DNA from: Roseateles sp.
Lineage (GTDB): Bacteria > Pseudomonadota > Gammaproteobacteria > Burkholderiales > Burkholderiaceae_C
Assembly (NCBI GenBank): GCA_016790285.1
Contig: JAEUPJ010000058.1
Location: 1-64,000 of the forward strand
Length of the DNA: 64,000 nt
Reading direction: 5' to 3'
In this document: positions 34,701 to 43,450 of the stretch, one piece after another
Position numbering within the stretch: position 1 is the stretch's first letter
How the letters are laid out: every line of letters starts with the position of its first letter
Translations under genes and position numbers: made by a program
Notes under the pieces: generated by a model
What the model saw: the letters and a program-made list of their open reading frames with translations, nothing else
The model's database searches: none
Told to the model about the DNA's origin: nothing

Positions 34701-37700
34701 CAGCTCGGCAGGCCCGAGCTGGTGCGCAGGTCCACCACCCAGACATCGCGGCCGCGCTCGCAGAAATAGGACGCCGCAGACGTCGGCAGGCTCGGGTGCG
34801 TGAACGTGTTGCCGCTGGCGCTGTAGCCGTGGATCATGACCAGCGGGCGGCCCGGCGCGGCGCCCGGGTCGGCGGCCTTGCGGTAGCGCGTCAGCCGGAT
34901 CGTGACGGGCTTGTTGGAGCCCGGGTAGCGGTCCACGACGAGTTCCGTCACCTCGGGCTCGGGCAGGCCCGGTGCGCGGCCGGGCAGCCGGTCGGGCTGG
35001 CGTCGCGGGCGCGCATCGGGCTTGCGGAAGGTCCACAGGTGCACCGATGCGAGCAGCCGCGTCATGTACAGGCCGAAGGAGCACAGGTCCGCGAGTGCCA
35101 CGGCACCGTTGCGCTGGCGGGTGATCCGCAGCAGCGGGAAGCCCTGGCCCGCCAGGAAGCGGCCGTCCAGCGTCAGCGTCGGCGGCTCGGTGACGTTCAT
35201 CGTCGCGAGCTCGTCCACGCGCAGCTCGGTCAGCTGGCGCCAGGGGTTGGCGCGGCGGCCGTAGGTGAGCCGCTTGGAGGCGCGGATCACGTCGCCTTCG
35301 CCGAGCCGGGGCGTGCCGACGTGGAGGTCGACCAACCGGCCCTCGACGTCGATCACCTCCGCGATGGCCAGGTCGTAGTCCAGGCGCCGCACCTCGCCGG
35401 CGCGCGTGCCCATGCTGATCAAGGACTTGAAGTAGCTCCACGGGCTCTCGCGCTTTCCCGTGCGCGGGGCCGGGTCTCGGCCAAGCCAGCGCTCGGCGAT
35501 GTCGCGCATGCCGCGGTTCAGGAACCAGGCCCACACCGAGCGCAGGCTGCGCAGCCAGGGGCCGGAGGGCTCGCGCCCGAGCACCTCCAGTGTGCCGCCC
35601 AGCCGCGCCTCCAGCACGGCCCATCGCCGCCGCACTTCGTCGGGCTCGAGCTTGAGGTGGTGCTCCTCCCAGTCGCGCTTGAGGAAGATTCGCAACCGGC
35701 TGGCCGGGTCTGCGGCGTCCACGACCATGCGCCGGTGCAGCGGCCCCATGAGGCGGCCGATGGGCAGGGGCTGGTAGGCCAGGGTCAGCTCGACGACGCA
35801 GGCCTGCGTGCGCCCGCCGAACTCCAGCGGCACGTCGCCCCTGAGCCGCTCCACGACCTGCACTTCGGTGCTGCCGCGTGCGGCCGGCGCTTCGGGCAGG
35901 TTCGCCAGCGCGGGCACCTCGGGCACCGGCGCATGCCGGCGCGCCCAGATGACGCGCGCGGGTGTGGCCAGCGGCGCTGGCCGCAAGCCCCAGGCCTTGG
36001 TCAGCCGCGACATCGCGCGCATGGCGGTGGCGGTGATGGTGAGCGACGGGTTGACACCGAGCGAGCCGGGGATGATGGCGCCGTCCAGCACGACGAGTGA
36101 GCGGAAGACGCTGTCTTCCGCGAGCGCGTAGTTGCGCACGCGGCCATAGGCGTCCACGACGCCGGCATCGGGCGCATCCGGCGAGCGCGGCCCGATGCGG
36201 CAGCCGCCCAGCGGGTGCACCGTCAGCACCGGGCCGCGCGGTTGCGACACGAGGGACGCGAGCTTGTCCGGCAGCAGCCGCCACATCGGGTTGGCCACGA
36301 GGGTGGGCGAGGCCTGGCCCGCCCGGCGCAGTTGGGCAATGCGGTGCCGGACCTGCTCATGCGAGTCGTCCAGCCTCACCGACGCCCGGGCGTCGGCCCA
36401 GCGGATGCCCAGCGTGCCCGGCGTCGGGTCCCGGCCCAGCAGCGGCAGGGGCCGCGGCAGGTAGAGCACGCCCGAGGCGTCATCGTGGCCGATGGTGCCC
36501 ACCACGAGCGTGCGGCTCATGGCCTGGTCGTCGACGGCAAGCGGGTCCAGGGCGCCGTGCGGCTCGCGCCCGTGGCGGGTGGCGTCGCAGTGCGGAAGCT
36601 CGTTGAGCACCCGGGCGGTGGTCACGACCTCCTCGAAGATGCGCCGCATCGGCCCCGGCACGGAGAACTCCTGCAGCTGGAAGCTGCGCACGGCCGGCGT
36701 GAACGAGGTGGCTTGCGCCTTGCTCTGCAGCGGCACCGAGCCGGTGATGGTGGGCCCCACGAAACGCAGGCCCGCGGGCTGGTCCTCGTCGGCGCAGGCC
36801 TGGGTGGCCTCGCGCATGCCGTAGATGGCCGAGAGGTTGTCGCCATTGCAGGAGAAGCCCTGGCCCAGGCGCGGGGAGAACACCAGCCTGTCGGTGCGCG
36901 AGCGCAGCAGGATCTCGGTGCTGCCTAACGTGCCTGCCGCGAGGATGACGTGGCGCGCGCGCAGACGGGCAGGTGCGGTCTCCCGCCGGTTCAGGCTGGG
37001 GTCGGTGTGGCTGACTTTCAGCTCCCAGATGACCTCGCGCTGGCGGGCCTTGCGCTGCTGGGACGCGTTCATGCCGTCTCGCACGCGCGGGAAGCGGCGC
37101 TTGAGCGACAGCACGCTGGCGCCCGTGTAGATCCGGGCGCCGGCGCGAACGGCCTGGTCGAGCAGGTTGGCGTCCAGCGAGTCCTTGGCGCCGACGTTGC
37201 ACCCGGTCATGCAGTCACCGCACAGGTTGCAGGCCTTGAGCAGCACGTCGGCGGCGTTCGGGGCGTCGGACATCGACACCGTGAGCGGTGGCAGCTGCAT
37301 CCCCGGGGCGACCGTGCCGAGGGCGGCCGTCTTGCGCACCCGCTTGGCGTCCTTGTGCAGGGCCATCGTGTTGAGCACTGCGGGGTTGTGCGGGGAGACG
37401 CCGCCGAGCGCGCGGCGGGCCTGGTCGTACCAGCCCTCCTTGAGGGACTTCACCAGCCGGTGGGCCTCGGAGCCCGGCTTGAAGTCGTCGAGTTGGGGCT
37501 CCAGCAGCACGCCGGCGTTGATGAGCGAGCCGCCGCCCACGCCGTTGGCCACCAGGGCGACGACGTCCGGCCCCATGCGCACATCGAACAGGCCGTCGGC
37601 CTTGCCGCCGACCGTGCCGGTCTGGGCGTCGCCGTTGCGCAGGTGGCCGGGCATGTCCTCGAAGCGCCTGGGGAACTCGCCGGGCTGGTACTCCTTGCCG

Positions 37701-37960
37701 CGTTCCAGCACGCACACCGTGATCGGCACCAGGTTGCCGTCGGTGTCGATCTTGTGCAGGCCGGCCAGCGCCTGGGCGGCCACGCTGCCGCCGTAGCCGC
37801 TGCCGACGATGATGACGTCCAGGATCTCCCGCGTGTGCTGGCCGGCCAGCAGTTCCGGGAAGGTACGGCTCAGGCGCGTCTGCCGGGGCGGCGTGGCCGC
37901 GGGCGGTTCGGGGGCCTCGACGGCATCGAGTGCTTTGGGGGCTCGCGTGGCGGTGGTCAT
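31691..37960 (-). CDS. GMC oxidoreductase - alpha/beta hydrolase - PhoD-like phosphatase fusion
   Basis: A 2089-residue multidomain protein. The N-terminal GMC/cholesterol-oxidase-like flavoenzyme (about 45-700) has FAD motif GSGYGGSV (53-60), GGGSLINAGVLLEP, a Cys-rich CNLCGDCMTGC near 245 that could hold an iron-sulfur cluster, VILAAGTLGS and VHPLGGC. An alpha/beta hydrolase follows (about 1040-1400; MIHGYSASG, nucleophile elbow AHCIGC near 1120, giving Cys instead of Ser). A PhoD/metallophosphatase domain ends the protein (about 1670-2030; FGSCQY, FLGDQTYAD, LLDDHEIKDNW, SGDEHHG). The fusion suggests stepwise processing of a sterol- or lipid-like substrate, perhaps phosphorylated. No signal peptide is visible. 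Confidence 0.88.
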   Translation of the reverse strand: MTTATRAPKALDAVEAPEPPAATPPRQTRLSRTFPELLAGQHTREILDVIIVGSGYGGSVAAQALAGLHKIDTDGNLVPITVCVLERGKEYQPGEFPRRFEDMPGHLRNGDAQTGTVGGKADGLFDVRMGPDVVALVANGVGGGSLINAGVLLEPQLDDFKPGSEAHRLVKSLKEGWYDQARRALGGVSPHNPAVLNTMALHKDAKRVRKTAALGTVAPGMQLPPLTVSMSDAPNAADVLLKACNLCGDCMTGCNVGAKDSLDANLLDQAVRAGARIYTGASVLSLKRRFPRVRDGMNASQQRKARQREVIWELKVSHTDPSLNRRETAPARLRARHVILAAGTLGSTEILLRSRTDRLVFSPRLGQGFSCNGDNLSAIYGMREATQACADEDQPAGLRFVGPTITGSVPLQSKAQATSFTPAVRSFQLQEFSVPGPMRRIFEEVVTTARVLNELPHCDATRHGREPHGALDPLAVDDQAMSRTLVVGTIGHDDASGVLYLPRPLPLLGRDPTPGTLGIRWADARASVRLDDSHEQVRHRIAQLRRAGQASPTLVANPMWRLLPDKLASLVSQPRGPVLTVHPLGGCRIGPRSPDAPDAGVVDAYGRVRNYALAEDSVFRSLVVLDGAIIPGSLGVNPSLTITATAMRAMSRLTKAWGLRPAPLATPARVIWARRHAPVPEVPALANLPEAPAARGSTEVQVVERLRGDVPLEFGGRTQACVVELTLAYQPLPIGRLMGPLHRRMVVDAADPASRLRIFLKRDWEEHHLKLEPDEVRRRWAVLEARLGGTLEVLGREPSGPWLRSLRSVWAWFLNRGMRDIAERWLGRDPAPRTGKRESPWSYFKSLISMGTRAGEVRRLDYDLAIAEVIDVEGRLVDLHVGTPRLGEGDVIRASKRLTYGRRANPWRQLTELRVDELATMNVTEPPTLTLDGRFLAGQGFPLLRITRQRNGAVALADLCSFGLYMTRLLASVHLWTFRKPDARPRRQPDRLPGRAPGLPEPEVTELVVDRYPGSNKPVTIRLTRYRKAADPGAAPGRPLVMIHGYSASGNTFTHPSLPTSAASYFCERGRDVWVVDLRTSSGLPSCTYPWSMEQVGLVDIPAALMHVRNVTNQPVDVLAHCIGCVMISMALLTDASEVRGNTIELGPDTWLTAHQLGVLKAFNNQKPNQAHPVIRKLILSQKGPVLRYTDDNILRAFVLQSVRRWLVRDNYQFQPSDDPGVAEQLMDRLLASIPYPDADYDAENPLCPLARVPWTATRHRMDALYGRAFDAVNMSPGTLDAIDDIFGPISMDTVSQTIHFARADAITNQAGRGEFVTQGRLRERWGGIDTYAIHGANNGLVDVLTQTLLGDHLRSAGVPFSEPDPHSPVYAHLGHQDVLMGVGSRAVFDDLATFLARKGPYDKEEETSPERAPATPQRLAHLPWSGPRFDWKPGPGNAVQLACLSDPLQGKGQLYLLPARRWTDPDGAVHHELIPDVKATAWGDADVSSADWMQATPPVAALQAHLNGPASGLPRDAVPGWLALVLYDPAEARARHRASSPGPERASAPEPSGPSVSPAGGVAAPADFGRMAVPQPTQPAQPGRRQVIDNPGFETLWRSPLDKLKWSQQWRTQLLGSAPSGDTAHATQAMQDAHLWLQDQKAEDVALAFVELADVVSAQRVYTAGAADLPFTFAFGSCQYVTGLLDADVGQASLQQLALLTHAGEQPVRLALFLGDQTYADATAGLIDPTRRDELFDQPNAKAMRARGMRAVLRRVPAFMLLDDHEIKDNWEPLPPHVARRRYEDDRRNRQLLKYGARAWSKYQRMRPLRKDHKGIGVGDLPFMAGGLAFRFADTRTGRMARGAKVPEAKRQLMNDQQWKDLKAWLLGQHLVNADGTTNGAAQARHQAQLKFIATPSILLPRRRVTAGDAGQPGHAGGAAARAAYSDAWDGFPVSMAELFAFIVEHQLKNVVFLSGDEHHGMVTRAVLSQRGSDKPPVKIVSIHSSGLYAPFPFANGRPDDLVQHDNFSVGDVQVCACTRFAPAGDGFARVTVRAVDPEAALDVDWMKAGGQFRRDTVDFDSDFKSCPCSGCGSAALAGPSPAATAPT

Positions 37961-38018
37961 CGGCTTTCTCCCTGCCGCCTGAGGCGGACGTTATGTGTCT
38001 GGGCTGCCGGGCCCGGCT

Positions 38019-39785
38019 TCAGTCCTCGGGTGCGGTGATGGCGGACAGCGCGTGGCGCAGTTCGTCGGGGTTCACGGGCTTGCTCAACAGGTGCAGCCCG
38101 CTGTGGTGGGCTTCGCGCAGGCGCTCAGGGCCGGTGTCGCCGCTGAGCAGCAGGGCCTGGAGTTGCGGGTGGTCCTGGCGCAGGGCCTCGATAGCCGCGA
38201 TGCCGTTCTCGCCGTTGCCCAGCCGGTAGTCGGCCAGCACCACGTCGGGCTCGAACGTCAGCGCCGCCGCGCGGGCCTGCGCGGTGGTGAGTGCCGTGAC
38301 GACATCACAGTGCCAGCCCCGCAGCAGGCCGGCTTCGGCTTCGCAGTTGGTGGCCTCGTCATCCAGCACAAGCACGCGCAGGCCGGTGAGGTCGGCCTGG
38401 CCGCCGGTGTCGGTGGCCACGGGGGCAGGCGGCAGGTCCTGCGTGGTGCGCGGGATGAGCAGCGTCACGCAGGTGCCCACGCCGGGCGTGGAGTCGAGCT
38501 TCACCGTCATGCCCAGCAGGTCGGAGAGCCGGCTCACGATGGACAGGCCCAGGCCCAGGCCCTGGGCATGGCCCTCGGCATGCCGGTTGACCTGGTAGAA
38601 CTCGTCGAACACCATGGCCTGCAGCTCGGCCGGGATGCCCACGCCGGTGTCGCTGACCGACAGCTCGAAGTGGTCGTCGTGGCGGGCCAGCGCCAGGCGC
38701 ACCGCGCCCTGGTGCGTGAACTTGATGGCGTTGTCGACGAGGTTGCTGAGCACTCGCTTGAGCAGGATCAGGTCGGTCGCGGCGATCTGGTCGGGCACCA
38801 GGTCCAGCTCGAAGCGCAGGCCGCGGGCTTCGGCCCGGGGCACGAATTCCGAGCGGGCCAGCGATTCCAGCATGCGCGACAGGTGGATGGGCCGCTTGTC
38901 GGCGACGAGCGTGCCGGCGTCGAGCTTGGAGATGTCCAGCAGCGAGTTCAGCAGCGCGTTCACGTCCGACACCGAGTCGGCGATGGCCGCGGCGATGGCT
39001 GGGGCGTGCTCGGAGTAGGGGTCCTGCTTGAGCGTGCCGCTTTGCATCCACAGCGCGTGCATGGGCTGGCGCAGGTCGTGGCTGGCCGCGGCCAGGAAGC
39101 GTGTCTTGGCGACGTTGGCGGCCTGCGCCTTGGCGCCCGCAGCGCGGGCCTCGTCACGGGCGAGGGTGAGCTGTGCCACCAGCGCCTCGTTCTCACGGCG
39201 CATGAGGAAGGATTCGTTGAAGGTCTCGCTGAGCTTGCGCGAGAAGCGGTACTGCAGGGTGACGAAGATGACCATCAAACCCGCCAGCGCCACGCCCAGC
39301 AGCGTGCCATGGGAGGCCCAGACCGCCGCGAACGGCAGCATGATGCCCAGCGTGTAGGCGAGGTAGACGGTCGGCAGCGTGCCGCTGATGGCCACGGCCC
39401 CGGCGGCCGATGACACGGCGATGGTCGTGAGCACCGCGGAGGCGGTCTCGTCGAGCACCAGCATGAAGGCAGCCGTGATGCCGTAGCCCACGCCGATGAC
39501 GAGGTTGGAGATGATCGCCCCGCGCACCATCTGCGTGGCGGGCACGGTCGGGTCAGCCAGCTGACGGGCCAGCCAGGTCTCGCGCAGCACGAAGGCGAGC
39601 AGCACCGCGGCGAACCAGGCGGCGACGACGGGCAGGGGCACCGCGCGTGCAGCCACCATGGCCATGACGCCACTGATGAGGACAAAAGGCCAGCGCATGG
39701 ATTTCACTTGGGCCACCATGATTTCGAAGCGACGGCGTGTCAGGGCCTCGGCCAAGGCCTGCGAGTCGTCCGCGGGTGGGGTCAT
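38019..39785 (-). CDS. membrane hybrid histidine kinase with C-terminal receiver
   Basis: A 588-residue sensor. Six or so transmembrane helices (about 35-190) form the input module. A coiled coil leads to HisKA (SHDLRQPMHAL, His near 233) and HATPase_c (NLVDNAIKFT, DTGVGIP, GLGLSIV). A receiver domain (about 455-580; VLVLDDEATN, phospho-Asp in VVLADYRLG, conserved Lys in SKPVN) makes it a hybrid kinase. It lies directly after the KstD-like/LuxR-regulator pair on the same strand, so the LuxR-type response regulator is its probable output. Confidence 0.92.
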   Translation of the reverse strand: MTPPADDSQALAEALTRRRFEIMVAQVKSMRWPFVLISGVMAMVAARAVPLPVVAAWFAAVLLAFVLRETWLARQLADPTVPATQMVRGAIISNLVIGVGYGITAAFMLVLDETASAVLTTIAVSSAAGAVAISGTLPTVYLAYTLGIMLPFAAVWASHGTLLGVALAGLMVIFVTLQYRFSRKLSETFNESFLMRRENEALVAQLTLARDEARAAGAKAQAANVAKTRFLAAASHDLRQPMHALWMQSGTLKQDPYSEHAPAIAAAIADSVSDVNALLNSLLDISKLDAGTLVADKRPIHLSRMLESLARSEFVPRAEARGLRFELDLVPDQIAATDLILLKRVLSNLVDNAIKFTHQGAVRLALARHDDHFELSVSDTGVGIPAELQAMVFDEFYQVNRHAEGHAQGLGLGLSIVSRLSDLLGMTVKLDSTPGVGTCVTLLIPRTTQDLPPAPVATDTGGQADLTGLRVLVLDDEATNCEAEAGLLRGWHCDVVTALTTAQARAAALTFEPDVVLADYRLGNGENGIAAIEALRQDHPQLQALLLSGDTGPERLREAHHSGLHLLSKPVNPDELRHALSAITAPED

Positions 39786-39810
39786 GGGCGGTCGTTCCGG
39801 GGTCTTGCAG

Positions 39811-41598
39811 TCAGCGCGCCGCGATGTGGCCGAAGGTCATGGCACTGGCCAGCGTGACGCCATTGGTGGGGTACTTGCCGCCCATGACGGCGGCCATGTC
39901 GTTGCCGCAGGCGTACAGCCCCGCGATCGGTTTGCCGCTGGCCTCCAGCACCCGGGCCTGGGCATCGGTCTGCAGCCCTGCCAGCGTGCCCAGGCTGCCC
40001 GCGTGCAGCCGCACGGCGAAGTATGGCGGGCCGCGCAGCGGGCCGAGGCAGGGGTTGCCCCGGGCGAGCGGGTCGCCCTGCGAGCGGTCATAGGCCGAGT
40101 CGCCGCGGGCGAAGTTGGCGTCGCGCTCGCGTGCTGCGTCGGCGTTGTGGCGCATCACTTCTTCCCGCAGCGCGACGGCGTTGATGCCGCAGCGGTGCGC
40201 CAGGCCTTCCAGCGTCCAGCCGAACTTCAGGTAGCCGCTGGCCAGTGAACACACGGGCAGCACGCTCAGGGGCTTGACCATGCCGAGCCCGAAACGCAGC
40301 AGGAACAGGTAGTCGCACACCAGCCAGGCCTGCAGCGGCTCGCCCTGCGGGCTGTTGGCGAGCCAGCTGCGCACGATGTCGTGATACGCCGCGGCCTCGT
40401 TGCAGAAGCGGCGCCCGTTGCGCAGCACGGCGAGGGTGCCGGGCTTGGAGCGGTCAATGAAATGAGGGTAGACGGCCTGGCTGTCATCGGCGCGGCGGCG
40501 CACCGACACGGGCACCAATGCGGCTGGGGCGTCGAAGGTGGGGCCGACCTGACCGCCGACGGCCTCGGCCAGGCGCAGGCCGTCGCCGGTGTTCTCCGGC
40601 GGCGCGGCCGAATGGTGGCCGGTGTAGGTCAGCACCTGCGGGAAGAGGGCGTGGATGCGCGCCATGTCGTGCGGGAAGCCGCCGCAGGCGAGGATCACGC
40701 GCTCCCGCACCTGCACCTCGCGGTCGCCCTGCGGTGTGTGCACGAGCAGGCCGTCCACCCGTGCCGCCCCGCGCCGCAGTGAAACCACGGCGTGGTCGGT
40801 GAAGAGGCCCAGGCGCTTGAAGCCGGCCGCGCCAGGCGCCCCGCCGGCGCCCTGTTCGAGCCGCGCTGCGGCCGCTACCAGCCGGGCCACGAGCGCGTGG
40901 CCGTTGACCAGGCGCATGCCGCGCCCGTGGAGCAGCTGATCCGCCCAGTTCTCGAAGAGGCGCTTGAGCACCAGGCCGACGGCTGCGGCCCATTGCCCCA
41001 GCCGCCCCGTGCGCAGCGCCTTGAGCGGGCCCGTCGACGTCACGAAGGCGTCCAGGTCGGCGCCGGCCTCGATGGCCAGGCCCATCACGCTGAACTCCGG
41101 CAGCGGCTCGCGCAGGCGCTCGAGCTCGCCGCCGAGCTCGCAGGCGTCGAAGGCCTTCACGCGGACCATGCGCCCGCGCATCCGCTGGTCGGGGTGGGTG
41201 TGAAAGTCCGGCGTGCGGTCTTCCCGCTCGAACACCAGGGTATCGCGGAAGTGCTTGCTGAAGAACTCGACCATCGCCGGCCCCTCGGTCAGGAAGGCGT
41301 CGATCTTGTCCTGCTGGGCTGCGAACACTTTGGGCCCCAGCTCGGCCTCCAGGTAGCGGCGGGCGCTGGCCGGGTCGTCGGGGCTCACGGGTTCGACCTT
41401 GCTGCCCGGGATCCACATCCAGCCGCTGCACCAGGCCGTGGTGCCGCCGAGGCGGGAGCCCTTCTCGAACACCGCGACTCGCAGCCCGCGCGACGCCGCC
41501 GTGAGGGCGGCTGCCAGGCCGGCTGCGCCGGAGCCGACGACGGCCACGTCCACCTCCAGCGTGGGCAGGGCGTCGGGCGTGCCGGCGGTGGTGCTCAT
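39811..41598 (-). CDS. FAD-binding dehydrogenase, 3-ketosteroid delta1-dehydrogenase-like
   Basis: A 595-residue flavoprotein of the fumarate-reductase/KstD group. It has dinucleotide motif VVGSGAAGLAAALTA (about 20-34), EKGSRLGGTTAWCSGWMWIPG, and a C-terminal FAD segment GLYACGNDMAAVMGGKYPTNGVTLASAMTFG. KstD enzymes introduce a delta1 double bond into 3-ketosteroids; substrate here is inferred only from family. The start at 41598 overlaps the LuxR regulator stop (ATGA), so they are coupled. The neighbouring cholesterol-oxidase-like fusion supports a sterol-type substrate. Confidence 0.88.
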   Translation of the reverse strand: MSTTAGTPDALPTLEVDVAVVGSGAAGLAAALTAASRGLRVAVFEKGSRLGGTTAWCSGWMWIPGSKVEPVSPDDPASARRYLEAELGPKVFAAQQDKIDAFLTEGPAMVEFFSKHFRDTLVFEREDRTPDFHTHPDQRMRGRMVRVKAFDACELGGELERLREPLPEFSVMGLAIEAGADLDAFVTSTGPLKALRTGRLGQWAAAVGLVLKRLFENWADQLLHGRGMRLVNGHALVARLVAAAARLEQGAGGAPGAAGFKRLGLFTDHAVVSLRRGAARVDGLLVHTPQGDREVQVRERVILACGGFPHDMARIHALFPQVLTYTGHHSAAPPENTGDGLRLAEAVGGQVGPTFDAPAALVPVSVRRRADDSQAVYPHFIDRSKPGTLAVLRNGRRFCNEAAAYHDIVRSWLANSPQGEPLQAWLVCDYLFLLRFGLGMVKPLSVLPVCSLASGYLKFGWTLEGLAHRCGINAVALREEVMRHNADAARERDANFARGDSAYDRSQGDPLARGNPCLGPLRGPPYFAVRLHAGSLGTLAGLQTDAQARVLEASGKPIAGLYACGNDMAAVMGGKYPTNGVTLASAMTFGHIAAR

Positions 41599-42272
41599 AG
41601 CGGCGCCAGCGCGCCCTGCGCATTGGCCATCATCACGCGGTACATGGCCTCCGTGCGGTTGCGCACCCCCAGCGCCCGGAACGCCATGGCCAGGTGAACC
41701 TTGACGGTGCCCTCGGCAATGCCCAGCTCCCGGGCGATGACCTTGTTGGGCTTGCCCCGCAGCGCCCGCGTGAACACCTCGCGCTGCCGGGGCGAGAACT
41801 CCACCCGCAGGAAGTCTTCGATCGCATCGTGCGGCAGGCAGGCCTCGGGCACGGTCTCTGGGATCACCTCGAACTCCAGCAGCGGCGGCAGGAAGACGCC
41901 GGTCGTCAGCACCTGGGCCAGGGCTTCGCGGGTTTCGCGCTCGGAGATGCTCTTGGGGATGTAGCCGGCGGCGCCGTGGCTGATGGCCTCCCGCACGCGG
42001 CGCGTGTCGGTGTCGCCCGAGAAAAAGACGATGGGTGAGCTCTCGAACGCCTCGCGCATGCGCGCCAGCGCGTCCAGGCCCGACAGCCCCGGCAGGTGGT
42101 AGTCCAGCAGGATGAGGTCGAAGGCGTGGTCGCCGATGGTGACGGCCGCCTCGACGGAGCGCCGGCACTCGATCAGGGGCCGCTCCCGCTGCACCTGGTC
42201 GGCGGCATGCTCCAGGGGCCCCCGGATGCCGTTCCAGACGACTTCGTGATCGTCTACCACCAAGACTCTCAT
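41595..42272 (-). CDS. LuxR/NarL-type response regulator
   Basis: A 225-residue protein. The receiver domain (about 1-120) has VVDDHE acid pair and phospho-Asp57 in LILLDYHLPG. The C-terminal LuxR HTH (about 160-222) reads LRVEFSPRQREVFTRALRGKPNKVIARELGIAEGTVKVHL. The ATG at 42272 follows GGGAGG. It probably receives phosphate from the downstream hybrid kinase and controls the flavoprotein gene it overlaps. Confidence 0.92.
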   Translation of the reverse strand: MRVLVVDDHEVVWNGIRGPLEHAADQVQRERPLIECRRSVEAAVTIGDHAFDLILLDYHLPGLSGLDALARMREAFESSPIVFFSGDTDTRRVREAISHGAAGYIPKSISERETREALAQVLTTGVFLPPLLEFEVIPETVPEACLPHDAIEDFLRVEFSPRQREVFTRALRGKPNKVIARELGIAEGTVKVHLAMAFRALGVRNRTEAMYRVMMANAQGALAPL

Positions 42273-42322
42273 ATGCCTCCCGTTTTCGGCCGGATTAAAG
42301 CACCGGGCCGGCCGGCTGGGCA

Positions 42323-42341
42323 CCTAAACCACGGTCTTAGG
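42323..42341. promoter_or_regulatory. inverted repeat in the divergent promoter of two LuxR-type genes
   Basis: Arms CCTAA and TTAGG flank 9 bases and are bracketed by GCCGGCCGG-like blocks on both sides. The site lies in the 183-base region between the response regulator and the LuxR-HTH gene, so it may bind either protein. Confidence 0.45.
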
Positions 42342-42455
42342 CCGGCCGGGATAAGCCTTCCGTGCAGTGGCGGGGCGGGGCGGTCCATCCCAAACTTGCG
42401 GGGCGCAATCAGAGCAGCCCGGTCGTGGGTGCCGCGCACCTTCAGGGAGTCAGCC

Positions 42456-43112
42456 ATGTCATTGAATCTCGAGACCGCCACCCCCAGCCATGCACCTGCC
42501 CGGGCCCCCATGCCCGCCATGGGCGATGTCGCTGCCCTGCCTGCGCAGTTGCTGCGTCATGTGCTGGACCACATCGACTACGGCATCGCCTGCGTGGACG
42601 ACAGCGGCCGGCTGCTCTATGCCAACCGCGCGGCGCGTGAATCCTGGCCGCGGGTGGAGGTGGCGCGGGAGCCGCTCAAGGGGGCCATCCACGCGGCGTC
42701 GACCCGCGGCACCCGCCGGCTGGTCGACATCGAGGGCGCGGACGGCCGCTTCTCCACCGCCGTGATCCCTTTGGCCGAGGTGGGCGGTGGCAGCTCGCAC
42801 GTGCTGCTGGTGCTGGGCAAGCACTCGGTGTGCGAGCGGCTGTCGTCCTACTGGTATGGCGTTGCCCGCGGGCTGACGGCTGCGGAGCAGGCGGTGCTGG
42901 AAGAGATTGCGGCCGGCTCGTCGCCCCGCGACATTGCCGAGCGCCGCTGCGTGTCGCTGGCGACGGTGCGTTCACACATCACCAGCCTGCGCGGCAAGAC
43001 GGGCACCAACAACCTGTATGCGCTGCTGCGCGAGATGGCGCAGCTGCCGCCCATCCGCTGCACGCCGATGGAGTTCGCGGCGGTGAATCCGCCGCCGGCG
43101 CGGCCGATGTGA
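42456..43112 (+). CDS. PAS-like LuxR-HTH transcription regulator
   Basis: A 218-residue protein with a PAS-like sensor segment (residues about 35-120; HVLDHIDYGIACVDDSGRLLYANRAARE) and a C-terminal LuxR-type HTH (about 142-205; RGLTAAEQAVLEEIAAGSS, RCVSLATVRSHITSLRGK). The ATG at 42456 follows GGGAG; the open frame upstream is not coding. Divergent from the response-regulator/KstD/kinase series, so it probably takes part in its control. Confidence 0.87.
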   Translation: MSLNLETATPSHAPARAPMPAMGDVAALPAQLLRHVLDHIDYGIACVDDSGRLLYANRAARESWPRVEVAREPLKGAIHAASTRGTRRLVDIEGADGRFSTAVIPLAEVGGGSSHVLLVLGKHSVCERLSSYWYGVARGLTAAEQAVLEEIAAGSSPRDIAERRCVSLATVRSHITSLRGKTGTNNLYALLREMAQLPPIRCTPMEFAAVNPPPARPM

Positions 43113-43289
43113 GCGCTCGGATTCCATACGCTTGATCCGGGCTGCCAAGGCTGGCACTTGAGGCGCCCTGCCCATCAATGACTGGCGCCTTCCAAGCTGC
43201 AGCCATGGCGCCGCGTCTCGGCGGTTCTCGATCTCCGTGGGACGGCTGATCAGCCGGTGGCTGCGCGCGACTCGGAGAGTGCTGGAAGG

Positions 43290-43307
43290 GCTGCCATGCT
43301 TGGCAGC
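43290..43307. promoter_or_regulatory. candidate activator-binding inverted repeat upstream of ccoG
   Basis: Perfect 7-base arms GCTGCCA and TGGCAGC flank four bases. The string GGGCTGCCATG here occurs again at 56506-56516 upstream of the cyd operon and trxC. Further TGGCAGC copies follow at 43335-43350. Confidence 0.5.
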
Positions 43308-43450
43308 GATTGGCGGTCGATGGCAGCCAATGGCAGCCATCGGCAGTGTGGCGACTCGGCGGCCGCTGGCGGCACCATGGTGCGTGGCCCCGAGTGGGCA
43401 AACCACCATGAAGTGGCGACTTGACCAAAGGAACTGCACTCCCCGGGGCC

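Noticed and set aside
33695..36284. Long frames of 801 and 831 codons over the GMC fusion gene
   Set aside because: Both are composition-biased shadows; the 2089-residue frame carries all recognisable motifs.
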